Positions 27,377-36,127 of a stretch of 58,245 nt of DNA are shown piece by piece; the stretch's first letter is position 1, and each line of letters begins with the position of its first letter. Made by a program: the position numbers and the translations under genes. Source of the DNA: Chelatococcus sp. (GTDB lineage Bacteria; Pseudomonadota; Alphaproteobacteria; Rhizobiales; Beijerinckiaceae); the NCBI GenBank assembly GCA_003248805.1, contig QFQY01000028.1, positions 1-58,245 on the forward strand. The letters are read 5' to 3'. The notes below the pieces were generated by a model. That model worked only from the letters and a program-made list of their open reading frames with translations. It was not told the DNA's origin and ran no database searches.

Positions 27377-28561
27377 ATGACGCTGCATGTCGTCCCGTCC
27401 TTCGCCCGCATCGGCGAGGAAAATGCCTTCGCCGTGCTGGCACGCGCGACCGAGCTGCAGCGCCAGGGCAAGGACATCATCAATCTCGGCATCGGCCAGC
27501 CCGATTTCGCGACGCCCGACCATATCGTCGAGGCGGCGGTGAAAGCGCTGCGCGACGGTCATCACGGCTACACCCCGGCCAACGGCATCCTGCCGCTGCG
27601 CGAGGCGGTGGCGGCTGATCTGCACAAGCGCTTCTCGGTCGAGGTCTCGCCCGAGGAGGTGATGATCGTGCCCGGCGGCAAGGTCACCATGTTCATGGCG
27701 ATCCTGATGTTCGGCGCGCCGGGCGTCGAGATCATGTATCCCGATCCGGGTTTCCCGATCTATCGCTCGATGATCGAGTTCACCGGCGCGACGCCGATCC
27801 CCGTGCCGATCCGCGAGGAAAACGGCTTCGCCTTCTCGGCCGAGGAAACGCTGTCGCTCATCACCCCGAAGACGCGCCTGCTCATCGTGAATTCGCCGGC
27901 CAATCCGACCGGCGGCGTCACGCCGAAGGCCGAGGTCGACAAGCTCGTGGCGGGCCTCGCCCGCTTCCCCGATGTCGCCGTGATGTCGGACGAGATCTAC
28001 GACCAGATGCTCTATGACGGCGAACAGCATGTCTGCCTGCTGAGCTATCCCGAGATCCGCGACCGGCTGATCCTGCTCAACGGCTGGTCCAAGACCTATG
28101 CCATGACCGGCTGGCGCCTCGGCTACTCCATCTGGCCGAAGCCGCTCTACGACAACGCCCGCAAGCTGGCGGTGAACTCGCACTCCTGCGTCAACGCGCC
28201 AACGCAATGGGCGGGGCTCGCTGCCCTGACCGGACCGCAGGACGCCGTCCACGCCATGCTCGCCGAGTTCGACCGGCGCCGCAAGGCCGTCGTCGCGGGC
28301 CTCAACGCCCTGCCCGACATCTCCTGCATCACGCCCAAGGGCGCCTTCTACGCTTTCCCGAACGTCTCCAAGACCGGCTGGAAGGCGAAGAAGCTGGCCT
28401 CCGCCCTGCTGGAGGACGCAGGCGTCGCCACCATCGGCGGCCCCGATTTCGGCGTCCATGGCGAGGGCTATATCCGCCTCTCCTACGCGAACTCGCTGGA
28501 GAACATCGAGCGCGCGCTGGAGCGGATGAAGGGCTTCCTCGAACGGGCCAACGCCGCCTGA
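27377..28561 (+). CDS. PLP-dependent class I/II aminotransferase (aspartate aminotransferase-like)
   Basis: This 394-residue enzyme has fold-type I aminotransferase motifs: INLGIGQPDFATPDHI near the N terminus, NSPANPTGG, SDEIYDQMLYDG, and the PLP-lysine motif NGWSKTYAMTGWRLGY. It belongs to the Iγ-like AAT group. Start ATG 27377 has GAGGAA upstream; the open frame extends further 5' but has no binding site. It is 8 bp from an SMR transporter gene. The amino donor and acceptor cannot be read from sequence. Confidence 0.9.
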   Translation: MTLHVVPSFARIGEENAFAVLARATELQRQGKDIINLGIGQPDFATPDHIVEAAVKALRDGHHGYTPANGILPLREAVAADLHKRFSVEVSPEEVMIVPGGKVTMFMAILMFGAPGVEIMYPDPGFPIYRSMIEFTGATPIPVPIREENGFAFSAEETLSLITPKTRLLIVNSPANPTGGVTPKAEVDKLVAGLARFPDVAVMSDEIYDQMLYDGEQHVCLLSYPEIRDRLILLNGWSKTYAMTGWRLGYSIWPKPLYDNARKLAVNSHSCVNAPTQWAGLAALTGPQDAVHAMLAEFDRRRKAVVAGLNALPDISCITPKGAFYAFPNVSKTGWKAKKLASALLEDAGVATIGGPDFGVHGEGYIRLSYANSLENIERALERMKGFLERANAA

Positions 28562-28569
28562 AGGGTATC

Positions 28570-28899
28570 GTGAGCTATCTCTATCTCGCGGTCGCCATCC
28601 TCAGCGAGGTCATCGGCACCTCGGCGCTGAAGGCCTCCGAAGGCTTCACGAGGCCCCTGCCCTCGCTGATCACGGCGGTCGCCTTCGCCATCGCCTTCTA
28701 TTGCCTGTCGCTGAGCCTGCGGACGATTCCCGTGGGCATCGCCTATGCGATCTGGTCCGGCATCGGCATCGTGCTGATCAGCCTGATCGCGCTGGTGCTC
28801 TTCGGCCAGAAGCTCGACGCGCCCGCCCTGATCGGCATGGGGCTCATCCTCGCGGGCGTCCTGGTGATCAACCTGTTCTCACGCGCGACGGCGCACTGA
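28570..28899 (+). CDS. Small multidrug resistance (SMR/EmrE-like) transporter
   Basis: This 109-residue protein has four predicted helices and the SMR signatures: the essential membrane Glu13 in ILSEVIGTSALK, GIAYAIWSGIGIV in helix 3, and LIGMGLILAGVLVINL in helix 4. SMR proteins work as antiparallel dimers exchanging protons for cations, guanidinium or polyamines. The start is GTG 28570, eight bp after the aminotransferase stop. The convergent next gene stops only 5 bp beyond, with no room for a terminator. Whether it is EmrE-type or Gdx/SugE-type is unclear; the motif pattern leans to EmrE. Confidence 0.88.
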   Translation: MSYLYLAVAILSEVIGTSALKASEGFTRPLPSLITAVAFAIAFYCLSLSLRTIPVGIAYAIWSGIGIVLISLIALVLFGQKLDAPALIGMGLILAGVLVINLFSRATAH

Positions 28900-28904
28900 C
28901 CCGG

Positions 28905-29717
28905 TCAGTTCCGCCGCGCGGTCGCCGTCACGCCCGGATCGACCTTGAAGCTCGAGGCCTCGATCACCGCCGTACCGATCATCGTCTTAACGGAGATGCG
29001 CACCGGCACCATGACATTGGTGCCCGCCACCGGCGCGAGCCAGGTGGTGATGTCCTTGTTCTCGGCCATGAACTTCGTGCTGGGACGCAGGGCCCTGTGG
29101 CCCGCGATCGGCACGTAGCGCGCCTGGCAGACCGCGACCGGCCCGCTATAGCCGTCGAGCTTGACCTCGCGGGTGCCGGCGCTGCTGAGCTTGATGTCGT
29201 AGCGCGCCGCGCCGTCGAAGATCGGCAGCGTGCGGTTGCAGGCCGCGCTCACCCCGCCGCGCCCGCTGACCGGCATCAGGAAGGCGCTGAGCGGATCGAC
29301 GATGTTGCGCTTGTGCCCTTCCGTCAGGGGCACGCGATCCGGCTTCTCGTCGATCGGCGGCTCGATGGCCACGGCCGAGACGTCCCCGCCACCGAGCGCC
29401 ATGCGCACGGTGCGGCTCTCGCTCGAGCTGGCGGAATTGATCGCGAAACTGTTGGGCGTCAGCTTGCCGCCCTGGAGCGTGCCGCTCGCCACGCCGGAGC
29501 CGCGCCCGCCGGTGAAGCTGCCGACCAGCCCGGTGAGCTTGGCCGACATGTCGAGCTTGTAGCTGTCGCCCGTGATTCCACCCGTGAGATTCGCGGTCCC
29601 CAGCGTCAGTCCGAACAGGGACACGTCGTACTGCGCATCGAGATTCGCGGCCGTCGCGCCGTTGATGGCGCCGAGCAGCGAGAGACCGGCCAGGGACAAG
29701 GCGACGACGGACTTCAT
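28905..29717 (-). CDS. Exported DUF3108-like protein
   Basis: This 270-residue protein begins with a signal peptide (MKSVVALSLAGLSLLGAING, cleavage probably after TAA) and has a beta-rich body. DAQYDVSLFGLTLGTANLTG at the mature N terminus and the ending with FKVDPGVTATARR fit the DUF3108 family, a beta-barrel-like periplasmic group of unknown function. Two cysteines (in SAACNRTLP and VAVCQARY) could form a disulfide. Start ATG 29717 has GGAGGA upstream. It is divergent from rpmB. Confidence 0.8.
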   Translation of the reverse strand: MKSVVALSLAGLSLLGAINGATAANLDAQYDVSLFGLTLGTANLTGGITGDSYKLDMSAKLTGLVGSFTGGRGSGVASGTLQGGKLTPNSFAINSASSSESRTVRMALGGGDVSAVAIEPPIDEKPDRVPLTEGHKRNIVDPLSAFLMPVSGRGGVSAACNRTLPIFDGAARYDIKLSSAGTREVKLDGYSGPVAVCQARYVPIAGHRALRPSTKFMAENKDITTWLAPVAGTNVMVPVRISVKTMIGTAVIEASSFKVDPGVTATARRN

Positions 29718-29883
29718 CCTGTTCCTCCGGAATCGATGCGTTGTGACGGCATGCATGGCAAATCGGCCTGAAACGTGGCCAGCTCGCAAGCTCACGAAGA
29801 CGTGCCGTGACACGAACATCCCCGCTCGATCTTTACGGCCCGTTAACGCTGGCGGATCCCCGCCCCGTTCGTGACGCCCGAGC

Positions 29884-29912
29884 TTGACGCGCCCACGCGC
29901 CTTGGCTATGGA
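29884..29912 (+). promoter_or_regulatory. Promoter of rpmB
   Basis: CTTGACG (TTGACG at 29884-29889) is followed after 17 bp by TATGGA (29907-29912). This matches the alphaproteobacterial housekeeping consensus well at -35. It lies 97 bp upstream of the rpmB start. Confidence 0.6.
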
Positions 29913-30008
29913 GACGGCGAATTCAATTCGACTTCAAGGTGCTCCACGTCGGCACGTCGCGTGTCGGCATTTTTGTTTGAGCGCCCCGAAGATGCAAGGA
30001 ACGATATC

Positions 30009-30296
30009 ATGGCCCGCCGTTGCGAACTGACCGGGAAAGCCACCCTCACCGGCCACCTCGTCAGCCACTCGAACCGTAAGACGAAGACCGTCTTCCGTCC
30101 GAACCTGGTCAACGTCACGCTGCAGTCCGACACGCTCGGCCGTTCGGTCCGCCTGCGCGTCTCGGCCAATGCGCTGCGCACGGTCGACCATCGCGGCGGT
30201 CTCGACGCCTTCCTGATCAAGGCCCCGGCCGGCGACCTGTCGCCCGGCGCGCTGACCCTGAAGCGCGACATCGAGAAGAAGCTCGCCGCCAACTGA
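30009..30296 (+). CDS. rpmB: 50S ribosomal protein L28
   Basis: This 95-residue protein matches bL28: MARRCELTGKATLTGHLVSH at the start, NRKTKTVFRPNL, and LRVSANALRTVDHRGGLDAF. It lies alone, as often in Hyphomicrobiales, with its own promoter upstream and a terminator 25 bp after the stop. The frame is open upstream to 29871 but the ATG at 30009 gives the standard protein. Confidence 0.97.
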   Translation: MARRCELTGKATLTGHLVSHSNRKTKTVFRPNLVNVTLQSDTLGRSVRLRVSANALRTVDHRGGLDAFLIKAPAGDLSPGALTLKRDIEKKLAAN

Positions 30297-30321
30297 GCGC
30301 GCGTTTCGTTTCGATCCGAGG

Positions 30322-30345
30322 AAGCGGCCGCAAGGCCGCTTTTTT
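30322..30345 (+). terminator. Rho-independent terminator of rpmB
   Basis: AAGCGGCC (30322-30329), loop GCAA, and GGCCGCTT (30334-30341) are followed by a T run to 30345. Confidence 0.9.
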
Positions 30346-30368
30346 CGTTTGGCCCACGACGCCAGGCC

Positions 30369-30450
30369 GTCATTGCGAGGAGCGAAGCGACGAAGCAATC
30401 CAGCTTCGTAGAGCGCAACGATTCCCTGGATTGCTTCGCTGCGCTCGTCG
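30369..30450. repeat. Palindromic intergenic repeat of the CGAAGCAATCCAG type
   Basis: The arms CGAAGCAATCCAG (30391-30403) and CTGGATTGCTTCG (30426-30438) are perfect 13-bp complements; further out GTCATTGCGAGGAGCGAAGC and GCTGCGCTCGTCGGCG are partly complementary. I know this motif as a multicopy element between genes in Rhizobiales genomes. It sits between the rpmB terminator and the convergent phytase-like gene. Confidence 0.75.
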
Positions 30451-30459
30451 GCGTCCTGG

Positions 30460-31470
30460 TCACGCCAGCTCGAATTCCAGCAGGACCGTTCGCTGCAGGA
30501 ACGAGAAGTTGTCGTCCGAGATCACGGTCAGGATGGTGCGTCCCTGCTCCTGGTGGACGCTCAGCCCCTCCATATTGTCGATCTCCTGTCCGAGATCGGC
30601 CTCGATCAGGTAAGCGCCGTCGAGCAGCGCCCCCGGCCTGATGTCGCTCCCGCGGATTCGGCGGATGCGCATCCCGACGCCCCTGAACGGCGAGTACCAG
30701 CGCTCCAGCAGCAGCATGTCGCCGCCCGGCAGGAAGGCGAGGTCGGTGATGTCGTAGTCGTCATGCCGGCGCACCTTGAAGGTGCCCTGCTGGCGCCCGC
30801 TCAGGATGAAGCCGAGGGTCGGCTCGTCATCCCCGCCCGAGCGCTCGGCCACGGCCACGAGGCTGCCCGCCAGCGGCATCCCGTCCGGCACGATCCCGAT
30901 CGCCTCCAGACCGCGATTGTTGGGCAGGCTCTTCACCTCGGACGGCACCGGCAGGAGCTGGCCGCGCGCCAGGACGCCATCGCGGCCGAACGGAAAGCGC
31001 ATCACGGCGTTGACCCGCTCGAGCCCGACATAGGCATAGCCGTCGGCCATCGCGAGGCTCTCGGTATCGTAGTAGCGCGACCAGCGCATCGGCCGCCCAT
31101 TGGCGTCGAGCGCCGGCGCCAGCACGGCGTCGTCGATGCCGGTCAGCCGCCCCTTCTCGGACCGCAGCCTGCCCGTCAGCCAATAGGCGATGTCGGCCAG
31201 CGCGACGAAATCGCGGCCGTTCGGCGAACGCCAGAGCGAGGAGAACCCGCCGAAGCGGGGATGGTCGCAGCGCAGCACCATCCCGCTGCGGAAGACCAGT
31301 TCGCCGAAGCGCGTGCGCTCCGGCTTGCGCGGCTCGAAGCTGGCGAGCGGCCGCGTCGTCACCGTGACCTGGCGGACGAGATTGTCGCGGACCTGCGCCG
31401 CCGCCGGGCCACCGGCGCCGGCCGCTGCGGCGCCCAGCCCGAGCAGCGCCGCGCGCCGCGAAAGCCTCAC
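30460..31470 (-). CDS. Exported phytase-like esterase-domain protein (Tat signal)
   Basis: This 336-residue protein begins MRLSRRAALLGLG, a twin-arginine-type signal. The body matches the 'esterase-like activity of phytase' domain, a beta-propeller-like fold, with DTESLAMADGYAYVGLERVN and NNRGLEAIGIVPDG as recognisable segments. It is probably periplasmic. The ATG overlaps the cobT stop by 4 bp (ATGA), so it is translationally coupled to the cobaltochelatase genes, a link with no known functional reason. Substrate unknown. Confidence 0.8.
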   Translation of the reverse strand: MRLSRRAALLGLGAAAAGAGGPAAAQVRDNLVRQVTVTTRPLASFEPRKPERTRFGELVFRSGMVLRCDHPRFGGFSSLWRSPNGRDFVALADIAYWLTGRLRSEKGRLTGIDDAVLAPALDANGRPMRWSRYYDTESLAMADGYAYVGLERVNAVMRFPFGRDGVLARGQLLPVPSEVKSLPNNRGLEAIGIVPDGMPLAGSLVAVAERSGGDDEPTLGFILSGRQQGTFKVRRHDDYDITDLAFLPGGDMLLLERWYSPFRGVGMRIRRIRGSDIRPGALLDGAYLIEADLGQEIDNMEGLSVHQEQGRTILTVISDDNFSFLQRTVLLEFELA

Positions 31471-33365
31471 TGCAGCCGCCGCGACACCGGTGCGCGGCCG
31501 GACCCCGCCGCATCGTCCTCGAAGAGCTCGGCCAGCTTCTCGGTCATCACCCCGCCGAGCTCCTCCGCATCGACGATGGTCACGGCGCGGCGATAGTAGC
31601 GCGTGACGTCGTGGCCGATGCCGATGGCGATGAGCTCGACGTTCGAGCGCGTCTCGATCTCCGCGATGACGTGGCGCAGATGCCGCTCGAGATAGTTGCC
31701 GGCATTGACCGAGAGCGTCGAATCGTCGACCGGCGCGCCGTCCGAGATCACCATCAGGATCTTGCGCTGCTCCGGCCGGGCCTGCAGGCGCTTATGCGCC
31801 CAGTCCAGCGCCTCGCCGTCGATATTCTCCTTCAGCAGCCCCTCGCGCATCATCAGCCCGAGATTCTTGCGGGCCCGACGCCACGGCGCATCCGCCGCCT
31901 TGTAGATGATGTGGCGCAGGTCGTTGAGGCGGCCGGGATTGGCGGGCTTGCCCGATTGCAGCCAGGCCTCGCGCGACAGGCCGCCCTTCCAGGCCCGCGT
32001 CGTGAAGCCGAGCAGCTCGACCTTGACGCCGCAGCGCTCCAGCGTCCGTGCCAGGATATCGGCGCAGGTCGCCGCGACCGTGATCGGCCGGCCGCGCATC
32101 GAGCCCGAATTGTCGATCAGCAGCGTCACGACCGTATCGCGGAAGTTCACATCCGATTCCTGCCGGAAGGACAGCGGCTGGAACGGGTCGATGATGATCC
32201 GCGGCAGGCGCGCGGGGTCGAGCGCGCCCTCCTCGAGATCGAACTGCCAGGAGCGGTTCTGCTGCGCCATCAGGCGGCGCTGGAGCCGGTTGGCGAGGCG
32301 CGCCACCACGCCCTGGAGATGGGCGAGCTGCTTGTCGAGATAGGCGCGCAGCCGCGTCAGTTCCTCGGCGTCGCAGAGCTCCTCGGCCGTGACGATCTCG
32401 TCGAACTTGGTGGTGTAGGCCTTGTAGTCGGTTGCCTGCCGGCCGTCGTTCTTGCCTTCGCGCGGGCGCGGGGCCTCTCCGGCCTCCTCGGCCTCGGAGT
32501 TCTCGTCCTCGTCGTCCCACTCGCCGGAGGGAGCGTCGGCGGCCTCGGAGGCGCCTTCCTGCATCTCCTCGGCGGCTTCCTCGCTGACCTCGGTCTCGGA
32601 ACGCTCGCCGCCGCTCTCCTGCTCGGCGTCGCCTTCCTGCTGCTCCTGTTCCTGCGAGGACTGGTCCTGATTGTCCTCGTCCTCCTCGGAGTCGTCGCCC
32701 TGCGCCGTCTGGTCGGCCATGTCGAGCGAGGCCAGCATGTCGCGGACGGTGCGGGCGAAGGCGCGCTGGTCCTCGACCGACTTCGCCAGCCGGTCGAGAT
32801 CGCCGCCCGCCTTGGTCTCGATCTGGTCGCGCCAGAGATCGACGAGCTTCTCGGCCGCCTTCGGAGGCTTGAGGCCCGTCAGCCGCTCGCGCACCATCAG
32901 CGCCAGCGCATCTTCCAGCGGCGCATCGGCGCGGTCGGTGATCTCCTCGTAGCGGCCCCCGCGATGATAGCGGTCCTCCAGCATCGCCGTGATGTTGCCG
33001 GCCATGCCGGACATCCGCCGCGCGCCGACCGATTCGACGCGCGCCTGCTCCACGGCGTCGAACACCGCGCGGGCCGCATCGCCCTCGGGCGCGGCCCGGC
33101 GATGGATCGTCGCGTCATGGCAGGCGAGCCTGAGCGCCATGGAATCGGCGTGGCCGCGCAGGATGGCGACATCGTTCGCGGTCAGCTTGCGCGGTGGCTC
33201 GGGCAGGCGCGCCCGCTCGCCGACGAGCGCGGGTTTGTCGGCCGCGAAGACGATCTCCATCTCCGGCTTGCGCGCGATCGCCTTCATGGCCCCGGAGATC
33301 GCCCGCTTGATCGGCTCGGCGGGGGCTTCCTTCGGCGTTCCGGGCTTGCGGTTCGAGATGCTCAT
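31467..33365 (-). CDS. cobT: Aerobic cobaltochelatase subunit CobT
   Basis: This 632-residue protein is CobT, which with CobS forms the AAA+ chaperone complex that drives cobalt insertion by CobN into hydrogenobyrinic acid diamide in aerobic cobalamin synthesis. A helical N-terminal domain is followed by a highly acidic Glu/Asp/Gln/Ser-rich linker (about 223-300) and a C-terminal von Willebrand A-type domain with MIDAS motif DNSGS (418-422). Start ATG 33365 overlaps the stop of the acetyltransferase gene upstream (ATGA). CobN is not in the window. Confidence 0.95.
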   Translation of the reverse strand: MSISNRKPGTPKEAPAEPIKRAISGAMKAIARKPEMEIVFAADKPALVGERARLPEPPRKLTANDVAILRGHADSMALRLACHDATIHRRAAPEGDAARAVFDAVEQARVESVGARRMSGMAGNITAMLEDRYHRGGRYEEITDRADAPLEDALALMVRERLTGLKPPKAAEKLVDLWRDQIETKAGGDLDRLAKSVEDQRAFARTVRDMLASLDMADQTAQGDDSEEDEDNQDQSSQEQEQQEGDAEQESGGERSETEVSEEAAEEMQEGASEAADAPSGEWDDEDENSEAEEAGEAPRPREGKNDGRQATDYKAYTTKFDEIVTAEELCDAEELTRLRAYLDKQLAHLQGVVARLANRLQRRLMAQQNRSWQFDLEEGALDPARLPRIIIDPFQPLSFRQESDVNFRDTVVTLLIDNSGSMRGRPITVAATCADILARTLERCGVKVELLGFTTRAWKGGLSREAWLQSGKPANPGRLNDLRHIIYKAADAPWRRARKNLGLMMREGLLKENIDGEALDWAHKRLQARPEQRKILMVISDGAPVDDSTLSVNAGNYLERHLRHVIAEIETRSNVELIAIGIGHDVTRYYRRAVTIVDAEELGGVMTEKLAELFEDDAAGSGRAPVSRRLQ

Positions 33366-33778
33366 AGCGCCTTCGTGAAGTGGTACAGCTTCTGGCCCGC
33401 GACCGGATAATCCTCCATCCGGCCGCATTCGCGATAACCCATCCGGGCATAGAAGCCCGGCGCCTGTATGCTCATCGTAACGAGATAGACGCCGCGCGCG
33501 CCATGATCCTTCGCTTCCTGCTCGGCCTGGGCCAGCAGCGCCTCGCCATGACCCGCGCCACGATGGGCCTCGTCGATCCAGAAGAGATCGACATAGAGCC
33601 ACTCCCATTTCAGCTCGCCGACGAGGCCGCCGATCATGGCGCCGGTCTCGTCGCGCAGGCTGATCGCCAGCGGCTTGGCGTTGCGCGGGCCGACCTTCGC
33701 CTCGTTATGGGCGGAGAGGCCGCGCAGGACGGCCTCGCGCGTGCCGGCGTAGTCGGGCTCGCGCTGGATCGTCGCCAC
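33362..33778 (-). CDS. GNAT-family acetyltransferase between cobS and cobT
   Basis: This 138-residue protein has a GNAT core: LYVDLFWIDEAHRGAGHGEA holds the acetyl-CoA loop, and APGFYARMGYRECGRMEDYP the final strand-helix. Start GTG 33778 is 15 bp after the cobS stop; a longer open frame would overlap cobS. Its stop overlaps the cobT start by 4 bp. It is therefore locked into the cobS-cobT unit, yet no acetylation step is known in cobalt insertion. It may act on the chelatase, or be a passenger. Confidence 0.85.
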   Translation of the reverse strand: MATIQREPDYAGTREAVLRGLSAHNEAKVGPRNAKPLAISLRDETGAMIGGLVGELKWEWLYVDLFWIDEAHRGAGHGEALLAQAEQEAKDHGARGVYLVTMSIQAPGFYARMGYRECGRMEDYPVAGQKLYHFTKAL

Positions 33779-33792
33779 GGCCGCTCGTCGCC

Positions 33793-34782
33793 TCAGCTCA
33801 GAACGACGTTCGCTGCGCTCTCCGGCAGGTCCTTGCCGAAGGAGCGCTGGAAGAACTCCGCAACCAGGGCGCGCTCGGTCTCGTCGCACTTGTTCAGGAA
33901 GGTGACGCGGAAGGCGAAGCCGACATCGCCGAAGATGGCGGCGTTCTCGGCCCAGGTGATGACCGTGCGCGGGCTCATCACCGTCGAGAGATCGCCGTTC
34001 ATGAAGGCGTTGCGGGTGAGGTCGGCGACGCGGACCATCTTGTTGACGATGTCGCGGCCCTCGGGGCTCTTCTGATAGTGCTTGGACTTCGCCAGCACGA
34101 TCTCGACCTCGTTGTCGTGCGGCAGGTAGTTCAGCGTCGTGACGATCGACCAGCGGTCCATCTGGCCCTGGTTGATCTGCTGCGTGCCGTGATAAAGGCC
34201 CGAGGTGTCGCCGAGGCCGACGGTATTGGCCGTGGCGAAGAGCCGGAAGGCGGGGTGAGGCCGGATGACGCGCTTCTGGTCGAGCAGCGTCAGCTTGCCG
34301 GACTGCTCCAGGACGCGCTGGATCACGAACATCACGTCCGGGCGGCCGGCGTCGTACTCGTCGAAGACCAGCGCGATGTTGTTCTGCAGCGCCCAGGGCA
34401 GGATGCCGTCCTGGAACTCGGTGATCTGCTTGCCGTCCTTCAGGACGATGGCGTCCTTGCCGACGAGATCGAGGCGCGAAACGTGGCTGTCGAGGTTGAC
34501 GCGCACGCAGGGCCAGTTCAGCCGGGCCGCGACCTGCTCGATATGGGTCGACTTGCCGGTGCCGTGATAGCCCGAGATCATCACGCGGCGGTTATAGGCG
34601 AAGCCGGCCAGAATCGCGATCGTGGTGTCGCGGTCGAAGCGGTAGTCGGGGTCGAGATCCGGCACATGCGGATCGGTCTCCGAATAGGCCGGCACCTCCA
34701 GATCCGAGTCGATCCCGAAGGTCTGCCGCACCGAAAGCTTCATGTCGGGCAGGCCGGGGGTATTCGTCGTCGTCATCGTCAT
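33793..34782 (-). CDS. cobS: Aerobic cobaltochelatase subunit CobS (AAA+ ATPase)
   Basis: This 329-residue MoxR-like AAA+ protein matches CobS in length and sequence. Walker A is GYHGTGKST (71-79) and Walker B IALVFDEYD (136-144); sensor and arginine-finger segments follow (FATANTVGLGD). CobS hexamers with CobT power cobalt insertion by CobN. The start is ATG 34782 with GGAG just upstream; the frame stays open for about 97 more codons 5', but without similarity. The 172 bp between this and the next gene upstream show nothing notable. Confidence 0.94.
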   Translation of the reverse strand: MTMTTTNTPGLPDMKLSVRQTFGIDSDLEVPAYSETDPHVPDLDPDYRFDRDTTIAILAGFAYNRRVMISGYHGTGKSTHIEQVAARLNWPCVRVNLDSHVSRLDLVGKDAIVLKDGKQITEFQDGILPWALQNNIALVFDEYDAGRPDVMFVIQRVLEQSGKLTLLDQKRVIRPHPAFRLFATANTVGLGDTSGLYHGTQQINQGQMDRWSIVTTLNYLPHDNEVEIVLAKSKHYQKSPEGRDIVNKMVRVADLTRNAFMNGDLSTVMSPRTVITWAENAAIFGDVGFAFRVTFLNKCDETERALVAEFFQRSFGKDLPESAANVVLS

Positions 34783-34954
34783 GTCTCCGGGCGCGGGGAC
34801 GGGGCCGGTAAACGACCGGTTGTCCCAGAGCCGACCAGGAAGGGAGGCGTAACCAATACCCTTAGAGGCAAAGCCCGGCAGCGGCAATTCGCAAAGCTGC
34901 AGGCGGGCCATCGCCGCAGGCATGGGAGGGTAGCCGCAAAACGGATCGAAGGGC

Positions 34955-36127
34955 TCAGGGGCCGGCTCGTTCCGCGAGCAGGCCCGCGACGATTCCGGGG
35001 ACGGCCGCGAAGCCGCCCCGATCGATTCGGACAGGCTGAGGGGCGACATCGAGCAGCGCCTCCGCGACCGCATCGGCCAGCGATGCGCCCGTCAGCGGCT
35101 CCTCGCCCGCCAGACGCAGGCAGCGCGCCAGGCCGGCGCGGGCCATCGCCTCCGCCCTGATCCCCTGCTCCGTCTCTCCGCCCGCGTCGAACGGCACGAC
35201 GAGCGCCGGCCGGCCGGCGGCGACGAGATCGAGCACCGTATTGTAGCCCGCCTGACTGATCGAGAGCGCGCAGCGGGAGAGCAGCGCCGGGAAATCCGGC
35301 CGCGCCCATTCGACGATCGCATGCCCGGGCGCGGCGTCGCACAGCCCGGCGAAGTCCGCCTCGCCCATTCCGCGGCCGACGAGCAGGCGCCATCCCCGGG
35401 ACGCGCCGAGGAGCCGCGCGGCCTCGAGGCAGAGTCGAAACAGCGGCAGCGCCGCGCCCGAGCCACCGCCCGAGACGAGGATCTCTCCATCGCCTCCTTC
35501 CGCCTTAGCGCCATTGCCATCCAGCTCCGGACGCGAAGCTTCCAGATAGCCGGTGTAGTGCAGCTTGGCCGCGAGCTCCGGCGTCACCGGCCAGGACGCC
35601 TCGAGCGGCAGGAAGGCGGGATCGCCATGGACCAGGACCCCGTCGAACCGCTGCGCGAGATGGTCCTGCGCCTCGGCGATGCGGGCCGGGCGCGGCGTGA
35701 CCAGCACGTCCCGGACCGAGGACAGGATGCGTGCGCCGGGATTGGCCGCCCGCGCCGCGGCGACGAGCCCCAGGAATTCCTCGGTGAGCTGGCGTCGCCC
35801 GAACGGAAAATGCTCCGTCACGACCACGTCGGGCCGCAGCCCTTCGGCCAGTTCCACCAGCATGCGGCGGCGCTCGGCCAGGCGGGCCTGCGTGGCCGGC
35901 CGCCCCTCCTCGTCGAGCAGGGTGCGGAAATCCGTCCCCTCGACCTTCACCGGCGGCAGTTGCAGAAAGCTCGCCTTCCCGCCCGGCCGGACACGCGGCG
36001 GAACGCCGCCGCTGGCCAGGGTGACGGTGAAGCCGGCCCCTGCGAGCGACGCCGCGAGATGGCCGGCCCGAACGAGGTGGCCGCTTCCGAGGAGATGGGT
36101 GACGGCGACGACGACGCGCCTGCTCAC
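34955..36127 (-). CDS. MurG-like glycosyltransferase (COG4671-type)
   Basis: This 390-residue GT-B-fold protein resembles the MurG-like predicted glycosyltransferases of COG4671. The N-terminal domain begins VVVAVTHLLGSGHLVRAGHL, with the glycine-rich acceptor loop; EILVSGGGSGAALPLF opens the nucleotide-sugar half, and CALSISQAGYNTVLDLVAAG is the sugar-nucleotide binding segment. No signal or helices, so it acts at the cytoplasmic face. The GTG start at 36127 overlaps the upstream gene's stop by 4 bp (GTGA). It is the last gene of a six-gene minus-strand unit that begins at 43141. A paralogue sits at 51543-52826 on the opposite arm. Confidence 0.85.
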   Translation of the reverse strand: MSRRVVVAVTHLLGSGHLVRAGHLAASLAGAGFTVTLASGGVPPRVRPGGKASFLQLPPVKVEGTDFRTLLDEEGRPATQARLAERRRMLVELAEGLRPDVVVTEHFPFGRRQLTEEFLGLVAAARAANPGARILSSVRDVLVTPRPARIAEAQDHLAQRFDGVLVHGDPAFLPLEASWPVTPELAAKLHYTGYLEASRPELDGNGAKAEGGDGEILVSGGGSGAALPLFRLCLEAARLLGASRGWRLLVGRGMGEADFAGLCDAAPGHAIVEWARPDFPALLSRCALSISQAGYNTVLDLVAAGRPALVVPFDAGGETEQGIRAEAMARAGLARCLRLAGEEPLTGASLADAVAEALLDVAPQPVRIDRGGFAAVPGIVAGLLAERAGP

